Assembly (NCBI RefSeq): GCF_003977595.1
Contig: NZ_RYYR01000005.1
Span: forward strand, 62,001-126,000
Direction: 5' to 3'
Origin: Lysinibacillus antri
Lineage (GTDB): Bacteria > Bacillota > Bacilli > Bacillales_A > Planococcaceae
Length of the DNA stretch: 64,000 nucleotides
Shown: positions 1 to 8,577 of the stretch, piece by piece
Position numbering within the stretch: the first letter of the stretch is position 1
How the letters are laid out: each line of letters starts with the position of its first letter
Translations under genes and position numbers: made by a program
Notes under the pieces: model-generated
Database searches by the model: none
Told to the model about the DNA's origin: nothing
Seen by the model: only the letters and a program-made list of their open reading frames with translations

Positions 1-238
1 ACGCTTCTTGCATCATGCCATAGTAAGCTTTTGGTTGATCAACTTTTGCGATGCCTTTTATTTCACGAATATTGGATAAGCCCAGTTGCTCCATATTCGG
101 CATTGTTAAACCGTTCATTTCTTCAGCAATATGTCCTAACGTATCCGACCCAACATCACCAAATTTTTCTGCATCGGGTGCTTCGCCAATCCCAACTGAA
201 TCCATTACGACAACATGTATTTTTTTAAAGGGTTTCAT
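1..238 (-). CDS. deoB: Phosphopentomutase, N-terminal part
   Basis: DeoB interconverts (deoxy)ribose 1-phosphate and 5-phosphate in nucleoside catabolism. Only the first 79 codons are in the window; the rest runs off the left edge. The N-terminus has the alkaline-phosphatase-superfamily metal motif [14 protein letters not shown] (first metal-binding Asp in MDS) and GSDTLGHI, both typical of bacterial DeoB. ATG at 238 follows a GAGGAGGA ribosome binding site. It lies downstream of xerD on the same strand, as ripX-drm do in B. subtilis, but a repeat array separates the two genes. Family identity is clear from the visible part. Confidence 0.95.
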   Translation of the reverse strand, partial: MKPFKKIHVVVMDSVGIGEAPDAEKFGDVGSDTLGHIAEEMNGLTMPNMEQLGLSNIREIKGIAKVDQPKAYYGMMQEA

Positions 239-356
239 TTATTCGTCCTCCTCTTCAATACCTAATATAACCAAATTATTTTCAAAAATAAAGGTCAGAC
301 ATCTGACGGGTTTGAACTTTTTATGGAGTTTTGATTCACTAGATGCGTGTGCGTGA

Positions 357-484
357 GCGCTTAGCCCAAGTTGAGGGCATTTGCTCCAAATTGAGGGCGT
401 TTGCCACGATTTGTGGGCACTTGCTCCATTTTCGGGGCGCTTAGCATCAGCTTTGGATCACTTACCCCAATTTTCCGAGCGCTT
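357..484. repeat. Tandem array, 20-bp period (family A)
   Basis: Six complete units start at 357, 377, 397, 417, 437 and 457, with a partial one at 477. Each has a core like GCGCTTAG/GCRTTTGCY, or GATCACTTA in the penultimate unit, then a more variable half. The array fills the gap between xerD and deoB. A related array lies at 27210-27391. Function unknown. Confidence 0.8.
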
Positions 485-496
485 GAAACAAATAAT

Positions 497-1399
497 CTAT
501 GCCCTCGGATGAAATTGCTTATAAACTTCAGATAGACGCGTTTTACTAATATGCGTATAAATTTGCGTTGTCGAGATGTCTGCATGGCCTAGCATTTCTT
601 GAACAGCGCGTAAATCGGCACCGTTTTCAATTAAATGTGTGGCAAAACTATGTCTTAATGTATGCGGTGTAATTTCTTTTTTAATATTTGCATTTGTGGC
701 ATGCTCCTTTAAGAGTTTCCAACAACCTTGCCTCGTTAAACGTTTTCCTCGTTGATTTATAAAAAATGCATCAGTTTTGGGATACTTTCCTTGTAATTTC
801 CCCCGCGCAGTTTGCAAATATAAATCACAAGCTCGAATAGCCCCTTTCCCCAATGGCACAATTCGTTCTTTTCCACCTTTTCCAAAAACGCGGACAAAGC
901 CCATCGTTAAATGGATGTCTTCTAAATTTAACCCGATACATTCACTAATGCGCATACCCGTACCGTACAATATTTCGAGCATCGCCATATCTCGAATGCC
1001 TTGAGGTTTATCACGATTGGGCGCAGCTATTAATGCATCAATTTCTTCAGCGGATAACACTTTCGGTAATTTTTGCTCAACTTGTGGCATTTCTAAGTGA
1101 ACGGTCGGATCATGATCGGTCACCTTGTCTCGCAATAAAAATTGATGAAACGAACGAATCGATGAAATATGTCGTGCAACTGTACGAGGGGAGATACCTT
1201 GATTGCGTAGGTTTTCCAAATGCATTAAAATATTTGCTCGCTCGACTTCATTTAAACTCACTAAATGTTGCTCTTTATGTAAATGATTTATATAGCCGGA
1301 AAGATCGCGTCGATAGGATGACAACGTATTTGATGATAATTGTCGTTCCACCTGTAAAAAATGAAGATAATCATCTAGTGGATCTTGAAAGTTTTTCAT
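497..1399 (-). CDS. xerD: Site-specific tyrosine recombinase XerD
   Basis: XerD acts with XerC (CodV) at dif to resolve chromosome dimers. The 300-residue protein has the normal length, with an N-terminal SAM-like core-binding domain (about 1-105) and a C-terminal catalytic domain. The catalytic set is visible: R150 (GTGMRISE), K174 (VFGKGGKE), H246 and R249 (PHTLRHSF), H272 (LGHAD) and the nucleophile Y281 (QIYTH). Position upstream of deoB and downstream of fur matches B. subtilis ripX and favours XerD over XerC or an integrase. A zinc-ribbon locus now separates it from fur. Confidence 0.95.
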   Translation of the reverse strand: MKNFQDPLDDYLHFLQVERQLSSNTLSSYRRDLSGYINHLHKEQHLVSLNEVERANILMHLENLRNQGISPRTVARHISSIRSFHQFLLRDKVTDHDPTVHLEMPQVEQKLPKVLSAEEIDALIAAPNRDKPQGIRDMAMLEILYGTGMRISECIGLNLEDIHLTMGFVRVFGKGGKERIVPLGKGAIRACDLYLQTARGKLQGKYPKTDAFFINQRGKRLTRQGCWKLLKEHATNANIKKEITPHTLRHSFATHLIENGADLRAVQEMLGHADISTTQIYTHISKTRLSEVYKQFHPRA

Positions 1400-1484
1400 G
1401 TGAACTGCCCCATTTCTATATACCGTTGTTTCTATTATTTTACCATGTTCTGTATAAAAACTTTAGGAGGACACGTCATTCACA

Positions 1485-1518
1485 AATAATAAATCCCCTA
1501 GTACATTCACTAAGGGAT
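1485..1518 (-). terminator. Terminator after the zinc-ribbon membrane gene
   Basis: ATCCCCTAGT (1493-1502) pairs with ACTAAGGGAT (1509-1518), with one wobble or mismatch. Read on the minus strand it is followed by a T-rich stretch. It ends the gene that stops at 1525. Confidence 0.7.
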
Positions 1519-1524
1519 GGAAAT

Positions 1525-3093
1525 TTATTTCGTTAATTGTTTTCTTACAAAACCACCGCTATAAAAACTAGCAAAGGATAGGATATAGGTTAGCAGAACG
1601 GCACTGATAATTGAAAAGTTCCAAGAAAGCTTAACAAGATCGCCACCTAAATCTAGGGACAGATTCACACTTATTAAAAATATAATGAAACATTGTAATA
1701 CAGTAAAAATGCTAGCGAAAATTGCCGTCTCTTTTAGCTTTAATTGATGAATATTAAATAACGTATAGCCACTTGCCCCGACTAACGCAATTAGAAGGAG
1801 TGTTAAGACAATTGGCGGAAGCATTGTAATCGATTCGCCCTCCATAAAGGAAAGGAGTATATTTTCATCATTGTTGCCAAAAAACCAGCGATACGTTTCC
1901 GATTGCAGTTCCGAAAACTCACTCGTCGCTGTCATATTCATTTTACCGAACATGGCCAAAAACCAAGTTATTATACTAACATAAATTGCTAACAGTCCAT
2001 CTAAAGAACTTGGTATGTCTGAAGTAAGATCTTTTACTTTTGCTAGCGAACTAACATAGTGAACACAACCACCAATTAGGGTGATGGCAATAGCAAAAAC
2101 GGCATATTGAATTTCTTTTCGTTCCTTATACAACTGTTGCGCAACGGACTTTCCGTAATACGAAACAATGGCAAAAAAACCAAATACAATGGTAGATAAC
2201 AGTAGTGAAGTGAACAACATATCAATAATTGAAGCAGAAATCTTGAATCCTAGCGTAGCCTCTGCGAAAAAAGCTTCAAAGGTTTCTTTATAGGATTTGC
2301 GGGCGAAAAGAGAAACGATGGTCAAAACTAGCGTATACGCGCCAACTGAGTATAAAATCCCTTTATATAATCCCCAGTTGTAATGCCGCGCCATTCTACC
2401 GTAAACGATGCCTCCAATCGCTAACGACAAAATCGGGATAAATAATAAGCCCGAAAAGAGATTGTTCAACTCTCCCGACGTTTCCTCGCTGTAGCCATCT
2501 TCACCGAAAGACATATTAAAGTTCACTTTCGCGTTATGATAGAGACTAATCATTGTAGGAATCGATGTCATATTCGGAATATCTACACGGACATCCAATT
2601 CTTCGTATAAAAGGTTTTCTAATATATCCGCGTTTACAAGCGCTGCTATTAGCAACAATTCTTCATCCTGTGTGTTTAGATTTTCTTCCACAAAGGTGGA
2701 TAGCGACGATTTTATGACAAACGTAGACAATATTAAGAGTAAGAAAGTAACGAGGATTGGTACAAACAATAGCTTATTCCTTTTTAAAAATTGCAGGCTC
2801 TTTTCTGATTTTGCTTTTATTTCACGTTTATTCACCGTCGATAATTTAATTTCAGGTATTGTCGTTTCCAACAATTTGTTAATGCCAATTTTCTTTTCAG
2901 TTTTCGTTAAATGTTGCGTGCCACAATAGGTGCAAAAAGCGTAACTTCGATCATTTTTCACCCCGCAGGAAAGGCAAAAATCATTCATGTTATATGTAAA
3001 TTTTTTATTGGTTGGTTCATAGATTTTTTGCGCACTGTTTGGGCAATATACAAATTGTTTCGGATGATGTTCACTACAATGAATGCAGTACAC
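1525..3093 (-). CDS. Zinc-ribbon multi-pass membrane protein, function unknown
   Basis: I do not recognise a named family. The N-terminus has two zinc-ribbon-like modules. The first (CIHC...CPNS) has lost its fourth cysteine; the second (CLSCG...CTYCGT, about residues 40-62) is intact. After a basic linker come about eight hydrophobic segments, with a soluble extracytoplasmic loop after the first. I chose the GTG at 3093: it overlaps the upstream stop (TAGTG) and has AGGAGGGG at good spacing, so the two genes are probably translationally coupled. A start 12 codons upstream would lack this. It looks like a membrane sensor or assembly protein, but that is a guess. Confidence 0.75.
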   Translation of the reverse strand: MYCIHCSEHHPKQFVYCPNSAQKIYEPTNKKFTYNMNDFCLSCGVKNDRSYAFCTYCGTQHLTKTEKKIGINKLLETTIPEIKLSTVNKREIKAKSEKSLQFLKRNKLLFVPILVTFLLLILSTFVIKSSLSTFVEENLNTQDEELLLIAALVNADILENLLYEELDVRVDIPNMTSIPTMISLYHNAKVNFNMSFGEDGYSEETSGELNNLFSGLLFIPILSLAIGGIVYGRMARHYNWGLYKGILYSVGAYTLVLTIVSLFARKSYKETFEAFFAEATLGFKISASIIDMLFTSLLLSTIVFGFFAIVSYYGKSVAQQLYKERKEIQYAVFAIAITLIGGCVHYVSSLAKVKDLTSDIPSSLDGLLAIYVSIITWFLAMFGKMNMTATSEFSELQSETYRWFFGNNDENILLSFMEGESITMLPPIVLTLLLIALVGASGYTLFNIHQLKLKETAIFASIFTVLQCFIIFLISVNLSLDLGGDLVKLSWNFSIISAVLLTYILSFASFYSGGFVRKQLTK

Positions 3094-3515
3094 TACATCC
3101 CCTCCTGCTTCACACCACAACAAGGACAATACATATGCGGTTCATCAATTAACTGTTTGCAATAATAACAATTGACTTGTGGTACTGTTGCATCTTTAAA
3201 ATTTGGATTTGATGTGCCACAATTCCCGCAAAACTTCGCATTTTCCACTAACGCTTGCTGACAATTTATACAATGTTGGTTATTTGTTGATAGCTCATTT
3301 AACGTACACAACAATTGATAGATTTCGATATCTAAATTTAATAGCTGATCCGATAATTGGTGCAATGGCGTCAGATCCTCTTCATTGTGACGCAACATGT
3401 TGTTTGTCGCTTCCCCAAGTCTCACAATCAGCTCAAGTCTTTGTTCATTTGAAGCATTTAGACGTTGTTTCACATCCTTTAAATCTATCCCTTTTCGTTT
3501 ATTCGTCTCAATCAT
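3093..3515 (-). CDS. Small soluble double zinc-ribbon protein with helical N-terminus
   Basis: About 140 residues. An N-terminal helical, probably coiled-coil region (about 10-85, rich in L, E and N) is followed by two zinc ribbons: CINC...CGNCGT and CYYC...CPCCG. There is no membrane segment. ATG 3515 was chosen because AAAGGGGGAG lies just upstream; a longer reading from 3554 has no such site. It is coupled to the downstream membrane gene by a 1-base overlap and is divergent from the TcaA-like gene at 3625, so one intergenic region of about 110 bp probably controls the whole locus. Function unknown. Confidence 0.75.
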   Translation of the reverse strand: MIETNKRKGIDLKDVKQRLNASNEQRLELIVRLGEATNNMLRHNEEDLTPLHQLSDQLLNLDIEIYQLLCTLNELSTNNQHCINCQQALVENAKFCGNCGTSNPNFKDATVPQVNCYYCKQLIDEPHMYCPCCGVKQEGM

Positions 3516-3624
3516 CGAAACGACTCCCCCTTTGTTATTAACAGAATGTACCAAAATTTTAAGTTATTAGTTGAACTTCCAAACGATATATTAATACAAA
3601 CATATTAATGGGAGGAGCACGATT

Positions 3625-5193
3625 ATGCGTATTTGTAATAATTGTGGGAAAGAAGCCACAAATCATGACTACTTTTGTATTGAATGTGGTACACCCTTTC
3701 CACCAAGTGACGATACAACACCCGAACTTCCAATAAATGAATACCCGATAGATTCCGTTTCCATGTATTCATGCCATCAATGCGGAAAAGAAATTAAACA
3801 GAACCAAAAATTTTGTGTCCACTGTGGAACGCCAATAATAGAACCCGAACTTGAGATGGTGACCGCTGAACTTGTTCAAAGTGCTCCAAAACGATTTCAA
3901 AAAAAGAAATTTGGATTGGCGACAAAAATTACAGGTGCATCCGTCCTGATCCTTCTTATCGCGGTCATCACCACCCATCTCTTTATTGCTAAAAAAGTCG
4001 ACCCCGAAGCGCAAATCGTTTTGATGAATCAATATTTTTCTCAGGAAAAGGAAGAGGACTTTACGAATCTATTTGTCTTTTCTGAGGACACGATCTACAC
4101 CCCTTCCACCTTTTTTAACTATATGGAAAATGACGCATGGAATTCCTTTGCGAAAGAAGGAATTGAACGAGCCATCCAACAGTATAAATTAAAAGGGTAT
4201 GCCGAACCGATCTATGATGAAGCTGGGAATAAAGTGTTCACTGTAATAGAAGAAAAGTTTTTCATCTTTTATAAAAAACTAACATTTCAATATCATCCAA
4301 TTGAAGTCAAGGCTAAAACAACGAGTCATAGTATCACCTTGAAGATGGGGGAAGATGGGAGGAAAAGTATTTCTACAGAGGCTGTAGTCGTTGGAAAGTT
4401 TGTGCCAGGAAAGTATAACTATACGATCGTACTAAAAGATGAGCATTTTGAAAAAGAAGAAAAATATACTCTATCTGTTGTAGGGGAAGAAAAAAATGAA
4501 CAACTGCTTGAAATCGATTTAAGTGCACATGTAACGAAACTAACATCCGATATTGAGGAGGCAATCGTTTATATTAACGGAAAAAATACAAATAAAACCG
4601 TGGCTGAAATTGAACTACTCGCTGCTCCTCTAGATAGTTCTGTAGAAATATATGCAGAGGCAAAGGAAAACGATGAAATAATCAAATCTGAAACATTACA
4701 ATTAACAAAGGAACAACAGCATATTACCTTTGCGAAGATTCAACAACAACGGCAAGTGGAAAAAGAACAACAAGAAAAGCAACAGGCCATTCAAAAATTT
4801 TATGGGGACTATCGAGATTTAGCAAGAGACACTTTTTATAATTTCAGAAACAACTATAATATCGCCGTCAACTATGCGGATTTTTCCTATGTCGATCACT
4901 ATTTCATCGATGGATCGCAGCTACAAAAAAATTATCAACAATTCGTCGTGGATCAAACCGGTTTAGGCTATTACTATTATGAATTTATCTCCAATGATAT
5001 TTTGAAAATAGAACCATTATCTGAAAATAGTATTAAACTAACTTCGAAAGAGATTTTCAATTTTTATTCTGAAATGGATGGAAATTGGCATTATGAACGG
5101 GAGAAACAATATATTTTTGAACTGGTAAACGGCATATTGAAAATTTCAAGCATTGAAGATGTTAAAAACGTATCGAAAACAAAAATTAATTAA
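3625..5193 (+). CDS. TcaA/YvbJ-like zinc-ribbon membrane-anchored protein
   Basis: The 522-residue layout matches the TcaA/YvbJ type: two N-terminal zinc ribbons (C4/C7/C18/C21, and CHQC...CVHCG near residues 50-67), one membrane helix (about 100-120), a long extracytoplasmic region of repeated beta-rich domains, a Lys/Gln/Glu-rich helix (about 370-395) and a C-terminal NTF2-like domain. In Staphylococcus aureus TcaA affects glycopeptide susceptibility, and YvbJ in Bacillus is an envelope protein. Whether this one has that role is inference. GGGAGGAG precedes the ATG. It is divergent from two other zinc-ribbon genes and convergent with fur. Confidence 0.75.
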   Translation: MRICNNCGKEATNHDYFCIECGTPFPPSDDTTPELPINEYPIDSVSMYSCHQCGKEIKQNQKFCVHCGTPIIEPELEMVTAELVQSAPKRFQKKKFGLATKITGASVLILLIAVITTHLFIAKKVDPEAQIVLMNQYFSQEKEEDFTNLFVFSEDTIYTPSTFFNYMENDAWNSFAKEGIERAIQQYKLKGYAEPIYDEAGNKVFTVIEEKFFIFYKKLTFQYHPIEVKAKTTSHSITLKMGEDGRKSISTEAVVVGKFVPGKYNYTIVLKDEHFEKEEKYTLSVVGEEKNEQLLEIDLSAHVTKLTSDIEEAIVYINGKNTNKTVAEIELLAAPLDSSVEIYAEAKENDEIIKSETLQLTKEQQHITFAKIQQQRQVEKEQQEKQQAIQKFYGDYRDLARDTFYNFRNNYNIAVNYADFSYVDHYFIDGSQLQKNYQQFVVDQTGLGYYYYEFISNDILKIEPLSENSIKLTSKEIFNFYSEMDGNWHYEREKQYIFELVNGILKISSIEDVKNVSKTKIN

Positions 5194-5225
5194 AAACGCT
5201 CTGCCTAAAAATTATGATTCTATTA

Positions 5226-5266
5226 AAAAAGGTGTACATTTGGAGGATTCCAAGCGTACACCTTTT
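5226..5266. terminator. Bidirectional terminator between TcaA-like gene and fur
   Basis: AAAAGGTGTAC pairs with GTACACCTTTT around a loop that can pair further (TTTGGA/TTCCAA). A-rich and T-rich flanks suit termination from both convergent genes. Confidence 0.85.
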
Positions 5267-5267
5267 C

Positions 5268-5723
5268 CTAATTTTCTTCTGTTTGTTTATCATGGCAACG
5301 ATGACAAATACCATGGAATGTAAGACGATGATCTTTTATGATAAAGTTCCAACGTTTTTCGACGATGACTTCAACATCCTCTAATAAATCCTCTTGTATT
5401 TCATCTACAGCACCACATTCGATACAAACAAGATGATGATGGAAGTGCTTTGCTCCCTCTTGTCTTAAATCGTAGCGAGATACCCCGTCGCCAAAGTTAA
5501 TTTTATCAACAATCTTTAATTCTGTTAATAATTCTAATGTTCGATAAACAGTAGCTAAACCAATTTCCGGTGCTTTATCTTTTACGAGTAAATAAACGTC
5601 CTCAGCACTTAAATGGTCTTCTTCGTGTTCTAATAGTACTGCAACTGTCGCTTCACGCTGCGGCGTCAGTTTGTAGCCAGCACTATGCAATTGCTTTTTT
5701 ATTCGATCGATACGGCTTTCCAT
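5268..5723 (-). CDS. fur: Ferric uptake regulator Fur
   Basis: This 151-residue Fur-family repressor is very similar to B. subtilis Fur, including MESRIDRIKKQLHSAGYKLT, GLATVYRTLELL (winged-helix recognition region), the HFHHHLVC metal site, and the structural-zinc pairs CIECG and CHRC. It represses iron uptake genes when iron is replete. The start at 5723 follows AGGAGG with 7-base spacing and matches the family N-terminus; a start 7 codons upstream would place the ribosome binding site inside the gene. The location downstream of a SpoIIM-like gene and upstream of xerD is the Bacillus arrangement and supports Fur rather than PerR or Zur. Confidence 0.95.
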   Translation of the reverse strand: MESRIDRIKKQLHSAGYKLTPQREATVAVLLEHEEDHLSAEDVYLLVKDKAPEIGLATVYRTLELLTELKIVDKINFGDGVSRYDLRQEGAKHFHHHLVCIECGAVDEIQEDLLEDVEVIVEKRWNFIIKDHRLTFHGICHRCHDKQTEEN

Positions 5724-5747
5724 AAGACGCCCTCCTAAACTCACTCT

Positions 5748-5777
5748 ATTATACCAAATGAGTAAAAGTTATTACAA
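5748..5777 (-). promoter_or_regulatory. Candidate sigma-A promoter of fur
   Basis: On the minus strand TTGTAA (5777-5772) and TATAAT (5753-5748) are 18 bp apart, ending about 25 bases upstream of the fur start. No clear PerR or Fur box was recognised here. Confidence 0.55.
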
Positions 5778-5848
5778 GAGAGGGATTGCATTGAAAGGAA
5801 ACTTCAATTTAAAAGACACAGCCTTAACATTAATTTTCATATTCTACG

Positions 5849-6358
5849 TTACAAAATATAATTAATAACCACGTTTTCACCCACACAAATAATAATTAAC
5901 ATAACAACAAGAGTTACAAAAAGCTTCTGAGCAAAGAAATATTTCCGATTGCCCCCCACCTTTTTTGAAGCATAGACCGAACAAAGCAAGAAAAGTAAGA
6001 AACAATAAACTAATTGAAACGGAAACCACCAAACACTATAAATTAACAACGATTCTTGCTGGGTTAATAGAAAAACGGAACTAAAGCCGAAGAAGGTTGC
6101 CTTCACTGCGACAACAAGGCGTGCCAATACGTGTAAATAGGGGTGGGTTGCAAAAAATAATACAAGGAGAACCCATATAACTAACGGTGCAATGGTGCCT
6201 AATATGGAAATATCTTGTACATCCAAAACTCGTGGATCTATATATCCGATTAGTTGCATGGCCTTGTCTAAAGGAAACAATTGAAAGCAAACAACTCCAC
6301 TAATAAAGCTAATTGCTAGAATCACTGCAAATTGGATTATCAGTATCGAACGAAACAT
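5849..6358 (-). CDS. Hydrophobic membrane protein, SpoIIM-like by position
   Basis: About 169 residues with roughly five hydrophobic segments. Sequence resemblance to SpoIIM (stage II sporulation protein M, part of the DMP peptidoglycan machinery during engulfment) is weak: a similar arrangement of helices ending in a small-residue/phenylalanine-rich segment. The position between nudF and fur is exactly that of spoIIM in B. subtilis, which is the main reason for the suggestion. It is shorter than B. subtilis SpoIIM (about 214). ATG 6358 has AAAGGAG seven bases upstream; the ATG two codons earlier is too close to that site. Confidence 0.6.
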   Translation of the reverse strand: MFRSILIIQFAVILAISFISGVVCFQLFPLDKAMQLIGYIDPRVLDVQDISILGTIAPLVIWVLLVLFFATHPYLHVLARLVVAVKATFFGFSSVFLLTQQESLLIYSVWWFPFQLVYCFLLFLLCSVYASKKVGGNRKYFFAQKLFVTLVVMLIIICVGENVVINYIL

Positions 6359-6478
6359 AAGCATTCTCCTTTCGTTGTTACCATCTTATGCTCGTCCTCT
6401 ATCAATATACCCTTCGATTTTTGCTCAGATTCTAGCAATTTACTCTAAAGGTTAGTGCCATCCCTTCGAACACAAATA

Positions 6479-6505
6479 GAGCGCTAAAAAATTTTTTTCG
6501 CGCTC
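6479..6505 (-). terminator. Terminator after nudF
   Basis: GAGCGC and GCGCTC flank an A/T-run loop whose A6 and T7 can extend the stem. It lies 25-50 bases past the nudF stop. Confidence 0.65.
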
Positions 6506-6529
6506 ATTTTTCGTACTATATTTGCTTGA

Positions 6530-7075
6530 TTACTTTCCTCTCTTGAGTCGCATCCAAAGCACAGCAAATGCTGTTTTGGCATCATAAATTCGTTTATTTT
6601 GTACCATCTCTTCTGCTTCATCAATCGAAACTTTTAGAATCTCTACAAACTCATCTTCATCGAGCTCAGCCTTTTCTTCAATTTCAAATAAATCTTCCGC
6701 CACATAGAGATGGATGATTTCATCGGCAAATCCAGGGCTTGTTGCGAATGTTTGAAGGTACGTTAATGTATGACACCCTAATCCTGTTTCTTCTTCTAGT
6801 TCTCTTCTAGCTGTCACTTCTGGTGCTTCCCCTGGTTCTAGTTTTCCTGCTGGTATTTCAATAATGGATCGTTCCAACGCTTTGCGGTATTGTTCAACGA
6901 GTATTAATTTCCCCTCATCTGTAACGGCAATGACTGCAACGGCACCAGGATGATTGACAATTTCACGTTTTGATTCTTTGCCGTTTGGAAGGAGCACATC
7001 ATCTACTTTTAAAGAAATGATTTTCCCTTTAAAGATTTCATTAGAATGAATTGTTTTTTCTTCAAATTTTTTCAT
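6530..7075 (-). CDS. nudF: ADP-ribose pyrophosphatase (Nudix)
   Basis: This 181-residue Nudix hydrolase splits ADP-ribose into AMP and ribose 5-phosphate. The Nudix box is at residues 77-99, with pattern GKLEPGE...RRELEEETGLG. The hydrophobic 'IIEIPAGKLE' lead-in and length match the NudF/YqkG subfamily. Its position between the SpoIIM-like gene and a divergent yqkF is the same as in B. subtilis. The ATG at 7075 follows a GAGGG motif. Substrate assignment rests on subfamily likeness and synteny. Confidence 0.92.
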   Translation of the reverse strand: MKKFEEKTIHSNEIFKGKIISLKVDDVLLPNGKESKREIVNHPGAVAVIAVTDEGKLILVEQYRKALERSIIEIPAGKLEPGEAPEVTARRELEEETGLGCHTLTYLQTFATSPGFADEIIHLYVAEDLFEIEEKAELDEDEFVEILKVSIDEAEEMVQNKRIYDAKTAFAVLWMRLKRGK

Positions 7076-7158
7076 CTACAAATGCCCTCACTTGTCCTGT
7101 TTATTGTTTTCATTGTACCATTAGAGAGTGAAATTGTATGGGAGAAAGCAGGGTCGAT

Positions 7159-8049
7159 ATGAAAAAAAGAACGCTTGGAAAGAGCAACATTGAAATTACA
7201 GAACTCAGTTTAGGATGTATGTCCTTACCTACCACGGTGAATGAAGCAAGACCAGTTGTCGAGGCCGCCCTTGATTATGGTATAAATTATTTTGATACTG
7301 CAGACCTTTACGATAAAGGCATTAACGAAGAAATTGTAGGCGAAATCTTAAAACCCCATCGCAAAGATATCATTCTTGCTACAAAAGTAGGCAATCGATG
7401 GAATGATGGCGAAGAAGGCTGGCATTGGGATCCATCCCCTCGTCATATTGAAAACGGGTTAAAGGCAAGTTTAAAGCGATTGAGAACGGATTATATCGAT
7501 GTATATCAATTACACGGTGGCACAATAGATGACCCATGGGATGAAATGATCGATACGTTTGAAAAGCTTAAAAAAGAAGGCTGGATTCGCGAGTATGGCA
7601 TTTCCTCAATTCGTCCAAATGTCTTTACATCATTTTTACAGCAAAGCAATGCCATATCAAATATGATGCAATACAATATTTTAGATCGCCGCGCGGAAGA
7701 ATGGTTCAACCTGATTTCAGAAACTAGGGCGTCAATCGTTACTCGAGGCTCAATTGCAAAAGGTTTACTTACAAATGACTGGCCAAATCGGGTTTCAAAC
7801 TATATGGGGTATTCTAAGGAAGAAGTCGTTGAGGTGCTAAACAAATTACAATCAGCTTATGGGGATCTTCATGCCCTTGCGCTAGCATTTAATTTACGTA
7901 ACTCAATGATTGCCTCCACTGTCATTGGCGCCAGAACAAAAGAACAATTCACTTTAAATGTGAAGGCATACGAAAAAGCACAATCCATCACAGACTTCTC
8001 GTTAGTCCACAACATCACAAAACAAGAGAAATATACGGACCATCGATGA
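7159..8049 (+). CDS. yqkF: Aldo/keto reductase YqkF
   Basis: A 296-residue NADPH-dependent aldo/keto reductase. Tetrad residues are in place: D46 and Y51 (FDTADLYDKG), K76 (LATKVG) and H119 (VYQLHG). The sequence follows B. subtilis YqkF closely, e.g. SSIRPNV, WHWDPSPRHI and ARGxxAKGLLT-type segments. Natural substrate unknown. I used ATG 7159 because it matches the YqkF N-terminus (MKKRTLGKSNIEI) and has an AGCAGGG site; an ATG 7 codons upstream is also possible. It overlaps the VanZ-like gene by 4 bases (ATGA), so the two are co-translated. Confidence 0.9.
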   Translation: MKKRTLGKSNIEITELSLGCMSLPTTVNEARPVVEAALDYGINYFDTADLYDKGINEEIVGEILKPHRKDIILATKVGNRWNDGEEGWHWDPSPRHIENGLKASLKRLRTDYIDVYQLHGGTIDDPWDEMIDTFEKLKKEGWIREYGISSIRPNVFTSFLQQSNAISNMMQYNILDRRAEEWFNLISETRASIVTRGSIAKGLLTNDWPNRVSNYMGYSKEEVVEVLNKLQSAYGDLHALALAFNLRNSMIASTVIGARTKEQFTLNVKAYEKAQSITDFSLVHNITKQEKYTDHR

Positions 8050-8552
8050 AAAAATATATTATCGCCATTGTTTGTGTCTTCATTATTTTATTTTGTGTGT
8101 CTAGTATGTCGTATGAGCAACAAACGATTGTCCCGACACTTCAAAATGTACTTGAGGATCAACCTTTCTATCACCTTTTAAGTAAAATTCATGTATCGTA
8201 CTGGGGTCAAACGATTTCTGTTGAAACGCGAGGCTATTATTATTTTGTTGAATTTTTAGTACGCAAGGGATTACATTTTGTCGGTTTTGGGTTAATTGGG
8301 GTTTTGTTCTATTTAACTTATCGCAAATTCAGGTTAAAATTCGCTACCATTTTTGCGATCATGTCTACTTTTATCGTCGCTTCCTTAGATGAATATCGCC
8401 AAACTTTAGTGGAAGGAAGAACGGGTGTTTTTCAGGATGTCTTGTTAGATACAGCCGGGGCAGTTTGTTTTGTTTTCCTATTTAAGATTTGGCTAGTTTT
8501 AGTTGATGTTTATAATGAAAGAAGTATTAGAAAAGCGCAAGGCAATCTTTAA
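8046..8552 (+). CDS. VanZ-like family membrane protein
   Basis: 168 residues with an N-terminal membrane helix, an extracytoplasmic stretch, then three helices. It carries the VanZ-family signature around residues 110-140: charged DEYRQ, then EGRTGVFQDVLLDTAGA. VanZ relatives lower teicoplanin binding or act in envelope homeostasis; the role of this one is unknown. It starts inside the yqkF stop codon. This gene is not in the B. subtilis yqk block, so it is an insertion into an otherwise conserved order. Confidence 0.85.
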   Translation: MKKYIIAIVCVFIILFCVSSMSYEQQTIVPTLQNVLEDQPFYHLLSKIHVSYWGQTISVETRGYYYFVEFLVRKGLHFVGFGLIGVLFYLTYRKFRLKFATIFAIMSTFIVASLDEYRQTLVEGRTGVFQDVLLDTAGAVCFVFLFKIWLVLVDVYNERSIRKAQGNL

Positions 8553-8574
8553 ATGGTTGCTTCGCGCTTTTTTG
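8531..8574 (+). terminator. Terminator overlapping the 3' end of the VanZ-like gene
   Basis: AAAGCGCAAGGCAA pairs imperfectly with TTGCTTCGCGCTTT, followed by a T-run. The left arm lies inside the last codons of the gene. Confidence 0.75.
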
Positions 8575-8577
8575 TGT

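Noticed and set aside
1033-1536. 167-codon open frame antisense to xerD
   Set aside because: Opposite-strand shadow of xerD that runs on into a terminator and the end of the next gene.
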